A stretch of 15,309 nt of DNA, from contig JBBDSU010000064.1 in NCBI GenBank assembly GCA_040904825.1, positions 1 to 15,309 on the forward strand, read 5' to 3'. Origin of the DNA: JBBDSU01 sp040904825. GTDB lineage: Bacteria > Actinomycetota > Nitriliruptoria > Nitriliruptorales > Nitriliruptoraceae. A program made the position numbers and the translations under genes. Shown here piece by piece: positions 1 through 7,272 of this stretch; position 1 is the first letter of the stretch, and every line of letters starts with the position of its first letter. The notes beneath the pieces are model-generated. The model made no database searches. It was given only the letters and a program-made list of their open reading frames with translations, and was not told the origin of the DNA.

Positions 1-1574
1 ACCGCACCCGGCCGCACGTCGGTGAGCCTGCCACCGTGGACAACCGCACGACCACCCACGAACACATGAGCCATGCCCCCAGGGGGCTGCAATGGATCTT
101 CGTAGGTCGCCACGTCGATGACACGATCCGGGTCGAATACGGCGAGGTCAGCGATCATTCCTTCGGCGACACGGCCACGATCTGGGATCCTGAAACGCGC
201 AGCTGGCATCATCGTCATCCGGTGCACCATCGTGGCCAGATCACTGATCCCCTGGTCTCGGACATACGCTCCCAGCACGCGGGCGAAGGTCCCGGCGAGC
301 CGGGGGTGTGGATTGCCAAGGGAAGGGATCGCATCTGAGCCGATCAGCATGGAATCGTCGGCGATCAGGGTCCGGACGTCGTCTTCGCTCATCATGTGAA
401 GCACGATGAAGACCTCCGCGTTGAGGTCGACGAGCAAGTCGGCCACCATCTGTGCACCGGTCACACCGGCTTCGTCGGCCAGCTCGGCGATGCTGCGTCC
501 CTGGATCTCGGGTCGTGTCGGCGCTGAGGCAATGGCGATGCCTCCCCAGCCTGCCGCACCGACAAAGTTCTGCCAGCCAGGCAAGCCCGACTCATACTCT
601 CTGGCGACCTGTTCACGCACCGCCGGGTCCTTCAGGCGTTCGAGCATCGCGTCGACGCCGTCTTCGAGGACCCACGGTGGCAGGATCGCCCGCATCCGTG
701 TGCTCCCGGCGGTATAGGGATACACGTCGCCAGCAACATCGAATCCATCCTGGTTGGCTTGCTCCATGCGCTCCAGGATGCGATCGACGGACCCCCACCG
801 GACCTTCCCAGCCACCTTGATGTGCGATAGCTGCACAGGGGTCCCGGTGCGACGTCCGACTTCGATGCCTTCGTCGACCGCCTCCATGACGGTTTCCATC
901 TCATTGCGCATGTGGGTCGTGTAGAGGCTGCCACGCCGAGCCAGTACCTGGCCGAGTGCGTACAGCTCCTCAGGCTGGCTGTAGACGCCGGGCGCATAAA
1001 CCAGCCCACTGGACAAGCCAAAGGCCCCATGATCGAGCGCTTCTTCAAGCATCTGCTGCATTCGAGCGAGCTGAGCATCGTCTGGCGTAACCCGACCGAA
1101 CCCGACCGCAGCCGCTCGGATGGCGCCATGACCGACGAGCGGAGCGAAGTTCACCGGGATGGTGTGGTCGGCCATGACTTCGCGATACTCGGCGAGGGTG
1201 GAGAAGATTCTCCCGGTCGGTCCCCGGTCTGCCTTGACGTTTTTGCGCATCTGTTCGGCGAACTCGTCGCTGACAGGAAAAGCGGTCGAACCACAGTTGC
1301 CGATGACCTCGGTCGTGACACCCTGCAATACCGACGCGACCCGGGCTGCTTCGCCCTCGTCGGGCAGGAACGCAGCCTGGTCACTGTGGGTGTGCACGTC
1401 GATGAACCCTGGGGTGATCACGTTGCCGGTGACGTCAAGGACCTCTACGGCCGTTGCCTCCGATAGATCTCCGACGGCCGCGATCTTGCCGTCGAGCACG
1501 GCGACATCGGCCACGAACGGCTGCACGCCGGTGCCATCGACGACTCGGCCACCGGTAAGGATCAGATCAAACAT
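1..1574 (-). CDS. N-acyl-D-amino-acid deacylase (D-aminoacylase), copy A, 3' end cut by window
   Basis: Amidohydrolase-superfamily enzyme expected to hydrolyse N-acyl-D-amino acids to a carboxylate and a free D-amino acid in the cytoplasm. 524 codons are visible. The reading frame is still open at base 1, and comparison with copy B suggests only a few C-terminal residues are missing. Visible metal-site residues are the HTH motif (H61, H63) in GFIDVHTHSD, C94 in GNCG, H221 in THMRNE, H251 in SHIK and D414 in IGSD. The C-H-H spacing resembles the C96/H220/H250 set of characterised D-aminoacylase. The ATG at 1574 directly follows the TGA of the upstream amidohydrolase, and a strong AGGAG lies 6 nt before it, so the genes are probably translated together. 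By eye it is roughly 60% identical to copy B at 9491-11092. The exact substrate (neutral, D-Glu or D-Asp type) cannot be read from the sequence. Confidence 0.9.
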   Translation of the reverse strand, partial: MFDLILTGGRVVDGTGVQPFVADVAVLDGKIAAVGDLSEATAVEVLDVTGNVITPGFIDVHTHSDQAAFLPDEGEAARVASVLQGVTTEVIGNCGSTAFPVSDEFAEQMRKNVKADRGPTGRIFSTLAEYREVMADHTIPVNFAPLVGHGAIRAAAVGFGRVTPDDAQLARMQQMLEEALDHGAFGLSSGLVYAPGVYSQPEELYALGQVLARRGSLYTTHMRNEMETVMEAVDEGIEVGRRTGTPVQLSHIKVAGKVRWGSVDRILERMEQANQDGFDVAGDVYPYTAGSTRMRAILPPWVLEDGVDAMLERLKDPAVREQVAREYESGLPGWQNFVGAAGWGGIAIASAPTRPEIQGRSIAELADEAGVTGAQMVADLLVDLNAEVFIVLHMMSEDDVRTLIADDSMLIGSDAIPSLGNPHPRLAGTFARVLGAYVRDQGISDLATMVHRMTMMPAARFRIPDRGRVAEGMIADLAVFDPDRVIDVATYEDPLQPPGGMAHVFVGGRAVVHGGRLTDVRPGA

Positions 1575-2858
1575 TCAGTGCTCCTCTCGGACTGGGGAAA
1601 CCTGCTGGGTTGAGAAGTCTTGGCCGCGGACGCCACCCAGCTCGCCAGCGACGACGTGACCACCACGCACAACGGCGACTGGGTCGCGCAATGCGGTGAT
1701 GTCATCAAGCGGCGACCTGTCGACGACGACAAAGTCGGCTCGCCGTCCAACCTCGAGGGTCCCGAGGTCATCCCGGCCGATCGCAGCGGCATTGCCGGCC
1801 GTGATAGCCCGCAGTGCATCAGCAGGCGTCATGCCGGCTGCAACATAGGCCACGGCCTCGTTGACCAGCGACGATGCCGGAACATCGAGATACCCCGACG
1901 CACTCCCGGCAGCAAAGTCTACGCCAGCCGCCAGCCACGATCGGAAGTTGTCGGTGCGGGCCTCCAGCCGAGTCATGGCGAACACGTCGTCGGGGTTGGC
2001 AATGCCAGACGCCTGGTAGCGAGCGAGCGCCTGCTGCGCTGCAAACAGGGTCGGGCCGATGCTGACTCCTGCGCTCACCAGCGATGCGGCGACGGAAGGA
2101 TCGAAGCGCACGACCCCATCTGCCTCGAGGAAGCTGGCATGCTCGATGGTCGTCACACCCACATCGCGACATGCGACCATCCCTGCGGTCGCGTGGCATC
2201 GCGCCACGACGGCAACCCCACGCTGCTCAGCGCGAGCGCACACAGCCCGCATGATCTCGATATCGAGCTCCACTCGGGCTGGCGACGTGCCCGGAGTCAG
2301 CCCACCACCTGAGACGACCATGGCAACGAGGCCAGCACCCAGATCGCACTGCTCGTCGACGAGCCGCACCGCCGCTTGGCGGTCGGCCACCTCGCCCCCG
2401 AAGTAGTGGTCGTCGCCACCAATACGGGTGACAGGGGCTCCCGACCAGACAAGATTCGGTCCCGCAGAGACATCGACGGCGACCTCATCCGCGAGCTGCC
2501 GCATCAACGATGCCGGCCCTCCGAGGTCGCGCGCGGTCGTCACGCCCGCAGCCAATGCGAGCCGGGCATTAGCACGGCCAACGGCCATCCGCTCCTCATC
2601 CGAGGCTGCCAGATACGTGCCGCGAGGGTCGTCATCGCTGACACGAAACAGGTGCACATGTGCATCAATGAGTCCCGGCACAACGACCAGCCCATCACAG
2701 TCTGCAATCGACCTGTTTTCGTCGACTGGCGCGTGGTCTGCTGGACCAATCCAGGCAATCCGTCCGTCGCTATCGACTCCCAACGACATCGGCGCATCAC
2801 CCATCGCACCGTCGCCATCGACGAGCCGCAGATCACCGAACCAGCGGATCCCGGTCAC
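1575..2858 (-). CDS. Amidohydrolase (imidazolonepropionase/prolidase-like) with altered catalytic site
   Basis: A 427-aa metal-dependent hydrolase fold of the imidazolonepropionase-like/Xaa-Pro dipeptidase-like amidohydrolase group. The N-terminal HxH motif (H67, H69 in GLIDAHVHL) and the two later histidines (H222 in ARCHATAG, H240 in TIEHASF) are present. The usual carboxylated lysine before the SGG turn is replaced by Ala179 (LVAMVVSGGG), and the usual Asp of the GTDAG-type motif is replaced by Ala320 (AAGSASG). It may therefore be a one-metal variant, have shifted chemistry, or be inactive. The GTG start at 2858 overlaps the TGA of the upstream dehydrogenase in a GTGA, with GAGG 7 nt upstream. 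Its own stop abuts the ATG of D-aminoacylase A. This tight operon suggests action on the same small amide or cyclic substrate, but the substrate is unknown. Confidence 0.85.
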   Translation of the reverse strand: MTGIRWFGDLRLVDGDGAMGDAPMSLGVDSDGRIAWIGPADHAPVDENRSIADCDGLVVVPGLIDAHVHLFRVSDDDPRGTYLAASDEERMAVGRANARLALAAGVTTARDLGGPASLMRQLADEVAVDVSAGPNLVWSGAPVTRIGGDDHYFGGEVADRQAAVRLVDEQCDLGAGLVAMVVSGGGLTPGTSPARVELDIEIMRAVCARAEQRGVAVVARCHATAGMVACRDVGVTTIEHASFLEADGVVRFDPSVAASLVSAGVSIGPTLFAAQQALARYQASGIANPDDVFAMTRLEARTDNFRSWLAAGVDFAAGSASGYLDVPASSLVNEAVAYVAAGMTPADALRAITAGNAAAIGRDDLGTLEVGRRADFVVVDRSPLDDITALRDPVAVVRGGHVVAGELGGVRGQDFSTQQVSPVREEH

Positions 2859-3850
2859 CCGACTACCTCGTGGCGCCGCTCTTCCACCAGCGCCATCAGC
2901 TCGGTGGGATCCATCGCTGCCGGCTGCAATTTGCGATGCGCTGCTATCGCAGCGTGGCGCTGCAGGACTTCGTTGACCGGCGTCGGCACCCCGTGCATGC
3001 GCCCCAGCACGACGATCTCACCGTTGAGGTAGTCGGTTTCGATCGCGCCGGCACCCCGCAGCAGACTTTGCATAGTCGAGCCGCCGACCCGCGCGACACC
3101 ATCGGCCGGCGCCGACGTCAATCCGTCTCGTCGCGCGAGATCCTCCTCAAGAGGGATCATCGCGATGCCAGCCGCAGCAAACACCTCATCAGCTTCGACG
3201 CGAGCGAGCTCCGTCAGCGACCGACCGATGTCGCACGAACCGATCAACGCGCTCACGGCGTTGCCGAGGTTGTAGTGCAGTTTCCGCGCCTTGGCCGGCA
3301 TGATCCGACGGCTCACAGCGGATCGGAATCCGGCGTCGGTGAGATCGTTGGCCATCGCCTCACCCACGACATGATCCGTGTCCTCAACGGCCGGGAAGCG
3401 TCCGATGTCGACCAGCCCGACGAAGGGGACCCCGAATCGGGCGACAACGCCGGGTTCGAGGTGATCCGCCGACACCACCACGTGCGCGCCGTAGACGACA
3501 GGCATGCACCTGAGCACGTTGCGTTCGTTGGCGATGCCGTTCTGGGCACACACGACGGCAACGCTGGGAGGCGCCGTCGCCGCCAACTGAGCAACCGCTG
3601 GCATGGTGTCCTGAGACTTCATCGCCAACACCACGACAGTGTCGTCGTGCCACGTCACTTCCCCCGGCCAACCCACCGTCGGGATGTCCAGCTGGCGCGA
3701 TCCAGATGGCTCACGAAAGATGAGCCCGTCAGTCTGCAGGCGTTCGAGGTGCGCGCCGCGGGCGATCAATGTGACCTCGCGGCCAGCAAGATGCAGCCGG
3801 GCACCGATCGTCGCACCGATCGCGCCCGCCCCGTAGATCACGTACCGCAT
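2855..3850 (-). CDS. Ketopantoate reductase (ApbA/PanE)-family dehydrogenase
   Basis: A 331-aa NAD(P)H-dependent 2-keto/2-hydroxy-acid oxidoreductase of the 6-phosphogluconate-dehydrogenase-like C-terminal fold. The Rossmann motif GAGAIG is at residues 7-12, followed by AMKSQ near 76-80 and QNG at 103-105. The catalytic lysine is probably K190 in RKLHYNLGNA, with N194 four residues on. E271 in AIETDYLNGE matches the PanE substrate glutamate, and the K-to-E spacing (81) is close to that of E. coli PanE (80). The start at 3850 has AGGA 7 nt upstream. It is the first gene of a three-gene operon with an amidohydrolase and D-aminoacylase A and faces MlrC-like gene 1 across 84 bp. This context argues against a pantothenate role. 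Reduction of a 2-keto acid made from an amino acid, or oxidation of a hydroxy acid, is my inference. Confidence 0.85.
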   Translation of the reverse strand: MRYVIYGAGAIGATIGARLHLAGREVTLIARGAHLERLQTDGLIFREPSGSRQLDIPTVGWPGEVTWHDDTVVVLAMKSQDTMPAVAQLAATAPPSVAVVCAQNGIANERNVLRCMPVVYGAHVVVSADHLEPGVVARFGVPFVGLVDIGRFPAVEDTDHVVGEAMANDLTDAGFRSAVSRRIMPAKARKLHYNLGNAVSALIGSCDIGRSLTELARVEADEVFAAAGIAMIPLEEDLARRDGLTSAPADGVARVGGSTMQSLLRGAGAIETDYLNGEIVVLGRMHGVPTPVNEVLQRHAAIAAHRKLQPAAMDPTELMALVEERRHEVVG

Positions 3851-3934
3851 GGCTGCGTCCTGTCGAAGTCCGGACCGAGACTACTTCGCTACTAAGGTTC
3901 GACTGGCTCTGCCACCATTCCCAGCAGGAGTTGC
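3851..3934. promoter_or_regulatory. Divergent promoter region between dehydrogenase operon and MlrC-like gene 1
   Basis: This 84-bp spacer must hold start signals for both flanking transcription units. It contains an 8-bp palindrome GTCCGGAC at 3868-3875, followed by CG to give GTCCGGACCG, which recurs in the other divergent promoter at 11134-11143. It also has an inverted repeat CGAAGT (3864-3869)/ACTTCG (3883-3888) and an outer pair GTCGAA (3862-3867)/TTCGAC (3898-3903). AGGAG at 3926-3930 is the ribosome site for MlrC-like gene 1. I could not place convincing -35/-10 boxes. Confidence 0.6.
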
Positions 3935-3937
3935 ATG

Positions 3938-5419
3938 ATGCGCATCGCGGTTCTCGGCCTCTCTCACGAGAGCAACACCTTCTCACCTGTACCCGCGACA
4001 CTTGAGGTCTTTGAGCAGTCCGGGATCCTCGAAGGTGACGACATCGTCACCGAGTACGCCTCGTCGGAGGCGACAGTGGGCGGCTACCTCGCCGTCCGTG
4101 ACTCTGCACCGGATGTTGAGGTCGTCCCGCTGCTGTTCACCCGCATCACGCCGATGGGCCCGATCACGCCAGAAGCGTTCGAGACGTTGTGTACCCGCAT
4201 GCTCAACGCGCTCGATCAGCAAGGACCGTGGGACGGGGTGTTGCTGGCTCTGCACGGCGCTGCGGTCGCAGTGGAATATCCCGATGCTGACGGCGAGATC
4301 GCCCGGCGGGTTCGAGATCTTCTCGGCAACGGCGTCGTGATCGGGGTGTCCCACGACATGCACGCCAACGTGTCACATGCACTGGTCGACACGGTTGATG
4401 TGATGACGATCTACCACACGAATCCCCACATCGACGCCCGGGAACGTGGGCTTGAGGCGGCTGAGCTCGTGGTGCGCACGATCCGCGGCGAGATCCGCCC
4501 GGTGATGGCACTCGAAACACCGCCGGTGGCTATCAACATCTTGCGGCAGGGCACCGACGATGAGCCCATGAAGTCACTGATGGACATGGCGTTCGCACAC
4601 GCCGAAGCAAACGGCGTGCTGTCAGTGAGCGTCGCCGAGGGCTTCCCGTACGCCGATGTCGCCGAGATGGGGATGGCGTTTTTGGCGATGACTGACGATG
4701 ACGAGGCGCTGGCCCGCTCGATCGCGGTCGAGCTGGCGACCAAGGCCTGGGCGATGCGCGAGGACTTCGACGCCACCGGATGGGATATCGACGAGGCGCT
4801 GCGGCATGCCGATGCTGCCGAGACCGGTCCGGTCGTGCTGCTCGATGTCGGCGACAACGTCGGAGGCGGCAGCCCAGGCGACTCGACCCATCTGCTGGAA
4901 GCGGCCCAGCGACTCGGGATCCGCGGGGTCTTCATGTCACTGATGGACGCCGAAGCCGTGACGGCCTGCATGAACGCAGGTGTCGGGGCACACATCGATC
5001 TTGAGATCGGCGGCAAGACCGACGATCTCCACGGCCGTCCTGTTCGAGTCAGTGCGACGGTGAAACTGCTCGCTGACGGCAAGTTCGAAGACCCCACGCC
5101 GACCCACGGCGGCTTCCGGTTCTACGACGCCGGCCCCACCGCACGCATCCACACCGACGACGGCCATGACCTCGTGCTCACGACCTATCCGATGGGCACG
5201 ACCAGCCGCCAGCAGCTGCTATCGAACGGGCTTGACCCGATGGCCCAGCGCATCATCATTGCCAAAGGCGTCAACTCGCCACGGGCAGCGTTCGAGCCCA
5301 TCGCGACCGAGATGGTCTACGTAGGCACGCCGGGCGCGACCAGCGCCGACCTGTCAACGTTCACCTACCAGCGTCGGCGCCAGCCGATGTTCCCGTGGGA
5401 ACGGGTCGCCACTTACTAG
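3938..5419 (+). CDS. MlrC-like M81 family metallopeptidase 1
   Basis: A 493-aa protein of the M81/microcystinase C family, with an N-terminal MlrC catalytic domain (about residues 1-290) and the MlrC C-terminal domain. Probable zinc/active-site residues are E11 in SHESNTF, H106 in ALHGAA, D140 and H142 in SHDMHAN, and H164 in NPHID. The 34-residue H-to-D and 22-residue H-to-H spacings equal those of the H150/D184/H186/H208 set I recall for Sphingomonas MlrC. MlrC cleaves a linear tetrapeptide released from microcystin; other M81 proteins are largely uncharacterised. I chose the second of two adjacent ATGs because AGGAG lies 7 nt before it; the ATG at 3935 is also possible. It is monocistronic, divergent from the dehydrogenase operon, and clearly more diverged than the tandem pair MlrC-like 2 and 3. 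Its TAG shares a CTAG with the opposing RidA gene. Confidence 0.9.
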   Translation: MRIAVLGLSHESNTFSPVPATLEVFEQSGILEGDDIVTEYASSEATVGGYLAVRDSAPDVEVVPLLFTRITPMGPITPEAFETLCTRMLNALDQQGPWDGVLLALHGAAVAVEYPDADGEIARRVRDLLGNGVVIGVSHDMHANVSHALVDTVDVMTIYHTNPHIDARERGLEAAELVVRTIRGEIRPVMALETPPVAINILRQGTDDEPMKSLMDMAFAHAEANGVLSVSVAEGFPYADVAEMGMAFLAMTDDDEALARSIAVELATKAWAMREDFDATGWDIDEALRHADAAETGPVVLLDVGDNVGGGSPGDSTHLLEAAQRLGIRGVFMSLMDAEAVTACMNAGVGAHIDLEIGGKTDDLHGRPVRVSATVKLLADGKFEDPTPTHGGFRFYDAGPTARIHTDDGHDLVLTTYPMGTTSRQQLLSNGLDPMAQRIIIAKGVNSPRAAFEPIATEMVYVGTPGATSADLSTFTYQRRRQPMFPWERVATY

Positions 5420-5889
5420 GCGGCGGAGACGACGACCTCAACCTCAACCGGCGTCCCCAGCGGCAGTTCCGCGACTCCGATGGCCGAACGCGCATGCCGT
5501 CCGGCGTCACCGAGGACATCGCGGAAGACCTGCGACGCGCCGTTGGCGACCTTCGGCTGATCGCGGAATCCTTCAGCGCTGCCGACAAACACGGTCAGCT
5601 TGAGGATCTGGCGCACGTTCTCCAGCGAACCAAGCTCTTCCTGGATCCGTCCCAGCAGGTTGATGGCGCACTGGCGCGCACATGCCTGTCCGGTCTCGAT
5701 GTCAACATCGTCACCCAGCCGTCCGACCGCCAGCAAGTCGGACCCGACGAAGGCAACCTGACCCGACAGATACAAGGTCGAGCCGTCCCTGATGACCGCA
5801 CACACGGTCGCGTCGGGACCTGACGGGGCGCTCAGGTTGGGATCGAGGGCTGCAAACCGCTCGTCGGCTCCGGTAATGGTCGAACTCAT
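5416..5889 (-). CDS. RidA/YjgF/YER057c-family enamine/imine deaminase
   Basis: A 157-aa RidA-fold protein, slightly longer than the usual 125-130 aa because of an N-terminal extension. RidA proteins form trimers that hydrolyse 2-aminoacrylate and related enamines/imines released by PLP-dependent dehydratases. The substrate-carboxylate arginine is visible as R134 in HARSAIGVAELP, and LYLSGQ (39-44) is the typical early motif. The frame stays open upstream to 6033, but AGGAG lies 7 nt before the ATG at 5889 and family similarity begins after this point, so I start there. It follows the D-serine dehydratase-like gene by 77 bp on the same strand, an apt pairing since that enzyme would release an enamine. 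Its TAG stop (5418-5416) interlocks with the TAG of MlrC-like gene 1. Confidence 0.9.
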   Translation of the reverse strand: MSSTITGADERFAALDPNLSAPSGPDATVCAVIRDGSTLYLSGQVAFVGSDLLAVGRLGDDVDIETGQACARQCAINLLGRIQEELGSLENVRQILKLTVFVGSAEGFRDQPKVANGASQVFRDVLGDAGRHARSAIGVAELPLGTPVEVEVVVSAA

Positions 5890-5966
5890 CGTGCAACTCC
5901 TTGATTGGGATCGAATGTCATGCTTGGCAAGAATCGAACATTGGGTAACGCGCGCAGCGTCGGGCG
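5890..5966 (-). promoter_or_regulatory. Spacer upstream of RidA gene with short repeats
   Basis: This 77-bp gap lies between the D-serine dehydratase-like stop and the RidA start and is AT-richer than its surroundings. It contains ATCGAA twice (5910-5915 and 5933-5938, 23 bp apart), TTGGG twice (5905-5909 and 5941-5945), and an inverted pair AATGT (5914-5918)/ACATT (5938-5942). AGGAG lies 7 nt before the RidA ATG. It may hold an internal promoter or a protein-binding site, but the signal is weak. Confidence 0.25.
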
Positions 5967-7232
5967 CTAGAAGTACGTGCGCGCTACTCGCAGGACCTTG
6001 TAGTCCTCGTCGACCATGGGGATCACGCGCCAATTGTTGTATGTGGTGCAGCCGTGACGCACCCCCACGGCAACGTAGTCCCCGACCGCCAGCGGATCGT
6101 CGGGCTCGAGGTCGAGATACAAGTGCTGATCGTCCATCTTCAGCGGTTCCGCTTTGGTGGCCACCGGTGTGCCATCAGGCTTGCGGGCGTAGCGCAGTAT
6201 CGGAGCGGCACTGTCTGGCGACACATCGCGCTTGCCGATGTTCACCAGCGCTCGCGTGGGCTCAGGGCGCGATAGAACCACGCCCCACACCTCCATCGCC
6301 GCGACCAGCCGGCCTTCGTCCTCATCGACGCGCGGATTGTCACCCATCGGTGAGGTCGTGGAGTAGCCGCCGTCAGCGTGAGTGAGGTAGTTGCCTGACC
6401 GGAGGATCCTTCGGATCGGCTTGCTCAGTTCGATCTTGGCGAACTCGGCCGCGACATGGTCGAAGTAGGCGCTGCCGCCAGCGGTCACGATGATCTCGTC
6501 TCCACCGAACAGACCAGCCTCATCGAGCTTCACCGCCATCTGGTGGAACTCGGCGAGAAACTCCTTGACGAGATCGTGGGCCGACCGACCATCACGAGCG
6601 GTGATGACGCCCTCGAAGCACGAGACGCCAACAACAGCGAGGTGGGCCGCGTCACGAGCCGCCGTGGCTACTTCCACACCTTCAGCGACAGTGCGCACGC
6701 CGGTCCGCAAACCGGTCACGCCATACTCGATGAGCACCCCGAGGCGCTCCCGCACCATCTCGTCGCGCAAGGTGTGATCGAGCAGGTCAACACCTTCGAG
6801 CGAATCGACGTAACAGATGACCTGAGCCCCCTGCTTGATGAGGTCAGCCAGCTCGCGCATGTCGGGGACGCTGGTCACCTCATTGGCGATGATCACGCGC
6901 GGAACGCCGAGCGCAATCATCGTCCGCGCTTGCCAGACGGTCGCGGCGGTGATGCCCCACGCACCGTCCTCGAGCTGGATCTCGAACAGCTGAGGCGACA
7001 TCGTCGTCTTGCCGTGAGGTGCCATCTCAAGGCCATGCCGGGCGCAGTAGTCGGCCATTGTCCGGCTGTTGCGCCGCGCGATGGGCTCGATAATGGCAGC
7101 GATCGGCATGCCGAAGCCGCCGCTGAACAGCGACCATCCTCGCCCTCCGATAGCCCCCAGATCGTCAGGGCTGTCGACCGGGAAACCCTTGGGTGGCCCG
7201 ACTTCAGCCGGCGGATTACTCATGATGCTCAT
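5967..7232 (-). CDS. D-serine dehydratase-like / D-threonine aldolase-family PLP enzyme (fold type III)
   Basis: A 421-aa protein with an alanine-racemase-like N-terminal TIM-barrel and a C-terminal domain typical of eukaryote-type D-serine dehydratase (DSD1) and D-threonine aldolase. The PLP lysine is probably K75 in APHGKTTMSP, the equivalent of the PHxKTHK motif. Near the C-terminus H393 and C395 in RHGCTTYNNW match the H-x-C zinc site of DSD1 enzymes. The expected reaction is zinc- and PLP-dependent elimination from a D-beta-hydroxy amino acid (D-serine, D-threonine or hydroxyaspartate-like) to a 2-keto acid and ammonia. Aldol cleavage is an alternative. The ATG at 7232 has a GAGG about 10 nt upstream; an in-frame ATG at 7223 lies too far from it. 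It sits 40 bp after the aminotransferase and 77 bp before RidA in the IclR-headed run. Confidence 0.88.
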   Translation of the reverse strand: MSIMSNPPAEVGPPKGFPVDSPDDLGAIGGRGWSLFSGGFGMPIAAIIEPIARRNSRTMADYCARHGLEMAPHGKTTMSPQLFEIQLEDGAWGITAATVWQARTMIALGVPRVIIANEVTSVPDMRELADLIKQGAQVICYVDSLEGVDLLDHTLRDEMVRERLGVLIEYGVTGLRTGVRTVAEGVEVATAARDAAHLAVVGVSCFEGVITARDGRSAHDLVKEFLAEFHQMAVKLDEAGLFGGDEIIVTAGGSAYFDHVAAEFAKIELSKPIRRILRSGNYLTHADGGYSTTSPMGDNPRVDEDEGRLVAAMEVWGVVLSRPEPTRALVNIGKRDVSPDSAAPILRYARKPDGTPVATKAEPLKMDDQHLYLDLEPDDPLAVGDYVAVGVRHGCTTYNNWRVIPMVDEDYKVLRVARTYF

Positions 7233-7272
7233 CGTGGCACATCCTCGTTGGTGGGATCCGCAATGTTGCCGA

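Noticed and set aside
2855..3850. Pantothenate biosynthesis panE
   Set aside because: The family match is good, but there are no panB/panC neighbours and the operon is amidohydrolytic, so I kept a family-level name.
2870..3895. Plus-strand open frame of 341 codons opposite the dehydrogenase gene
   Set aside because: It is antisense to a gene with clear PanE-family motifs, and its translation is rich in Arg/His/Asp with no recognisable domain. This is usual for antisense frames in high-GC DNA.
5890..6033. N-terminal extension of the RidA frame to 6033
   Set aside because: The extension overlaps the 3' end of the D-serine dehydratase-like gene and looks non-native in composition. A strong ribosome site precedes the internal ATG at 5889.
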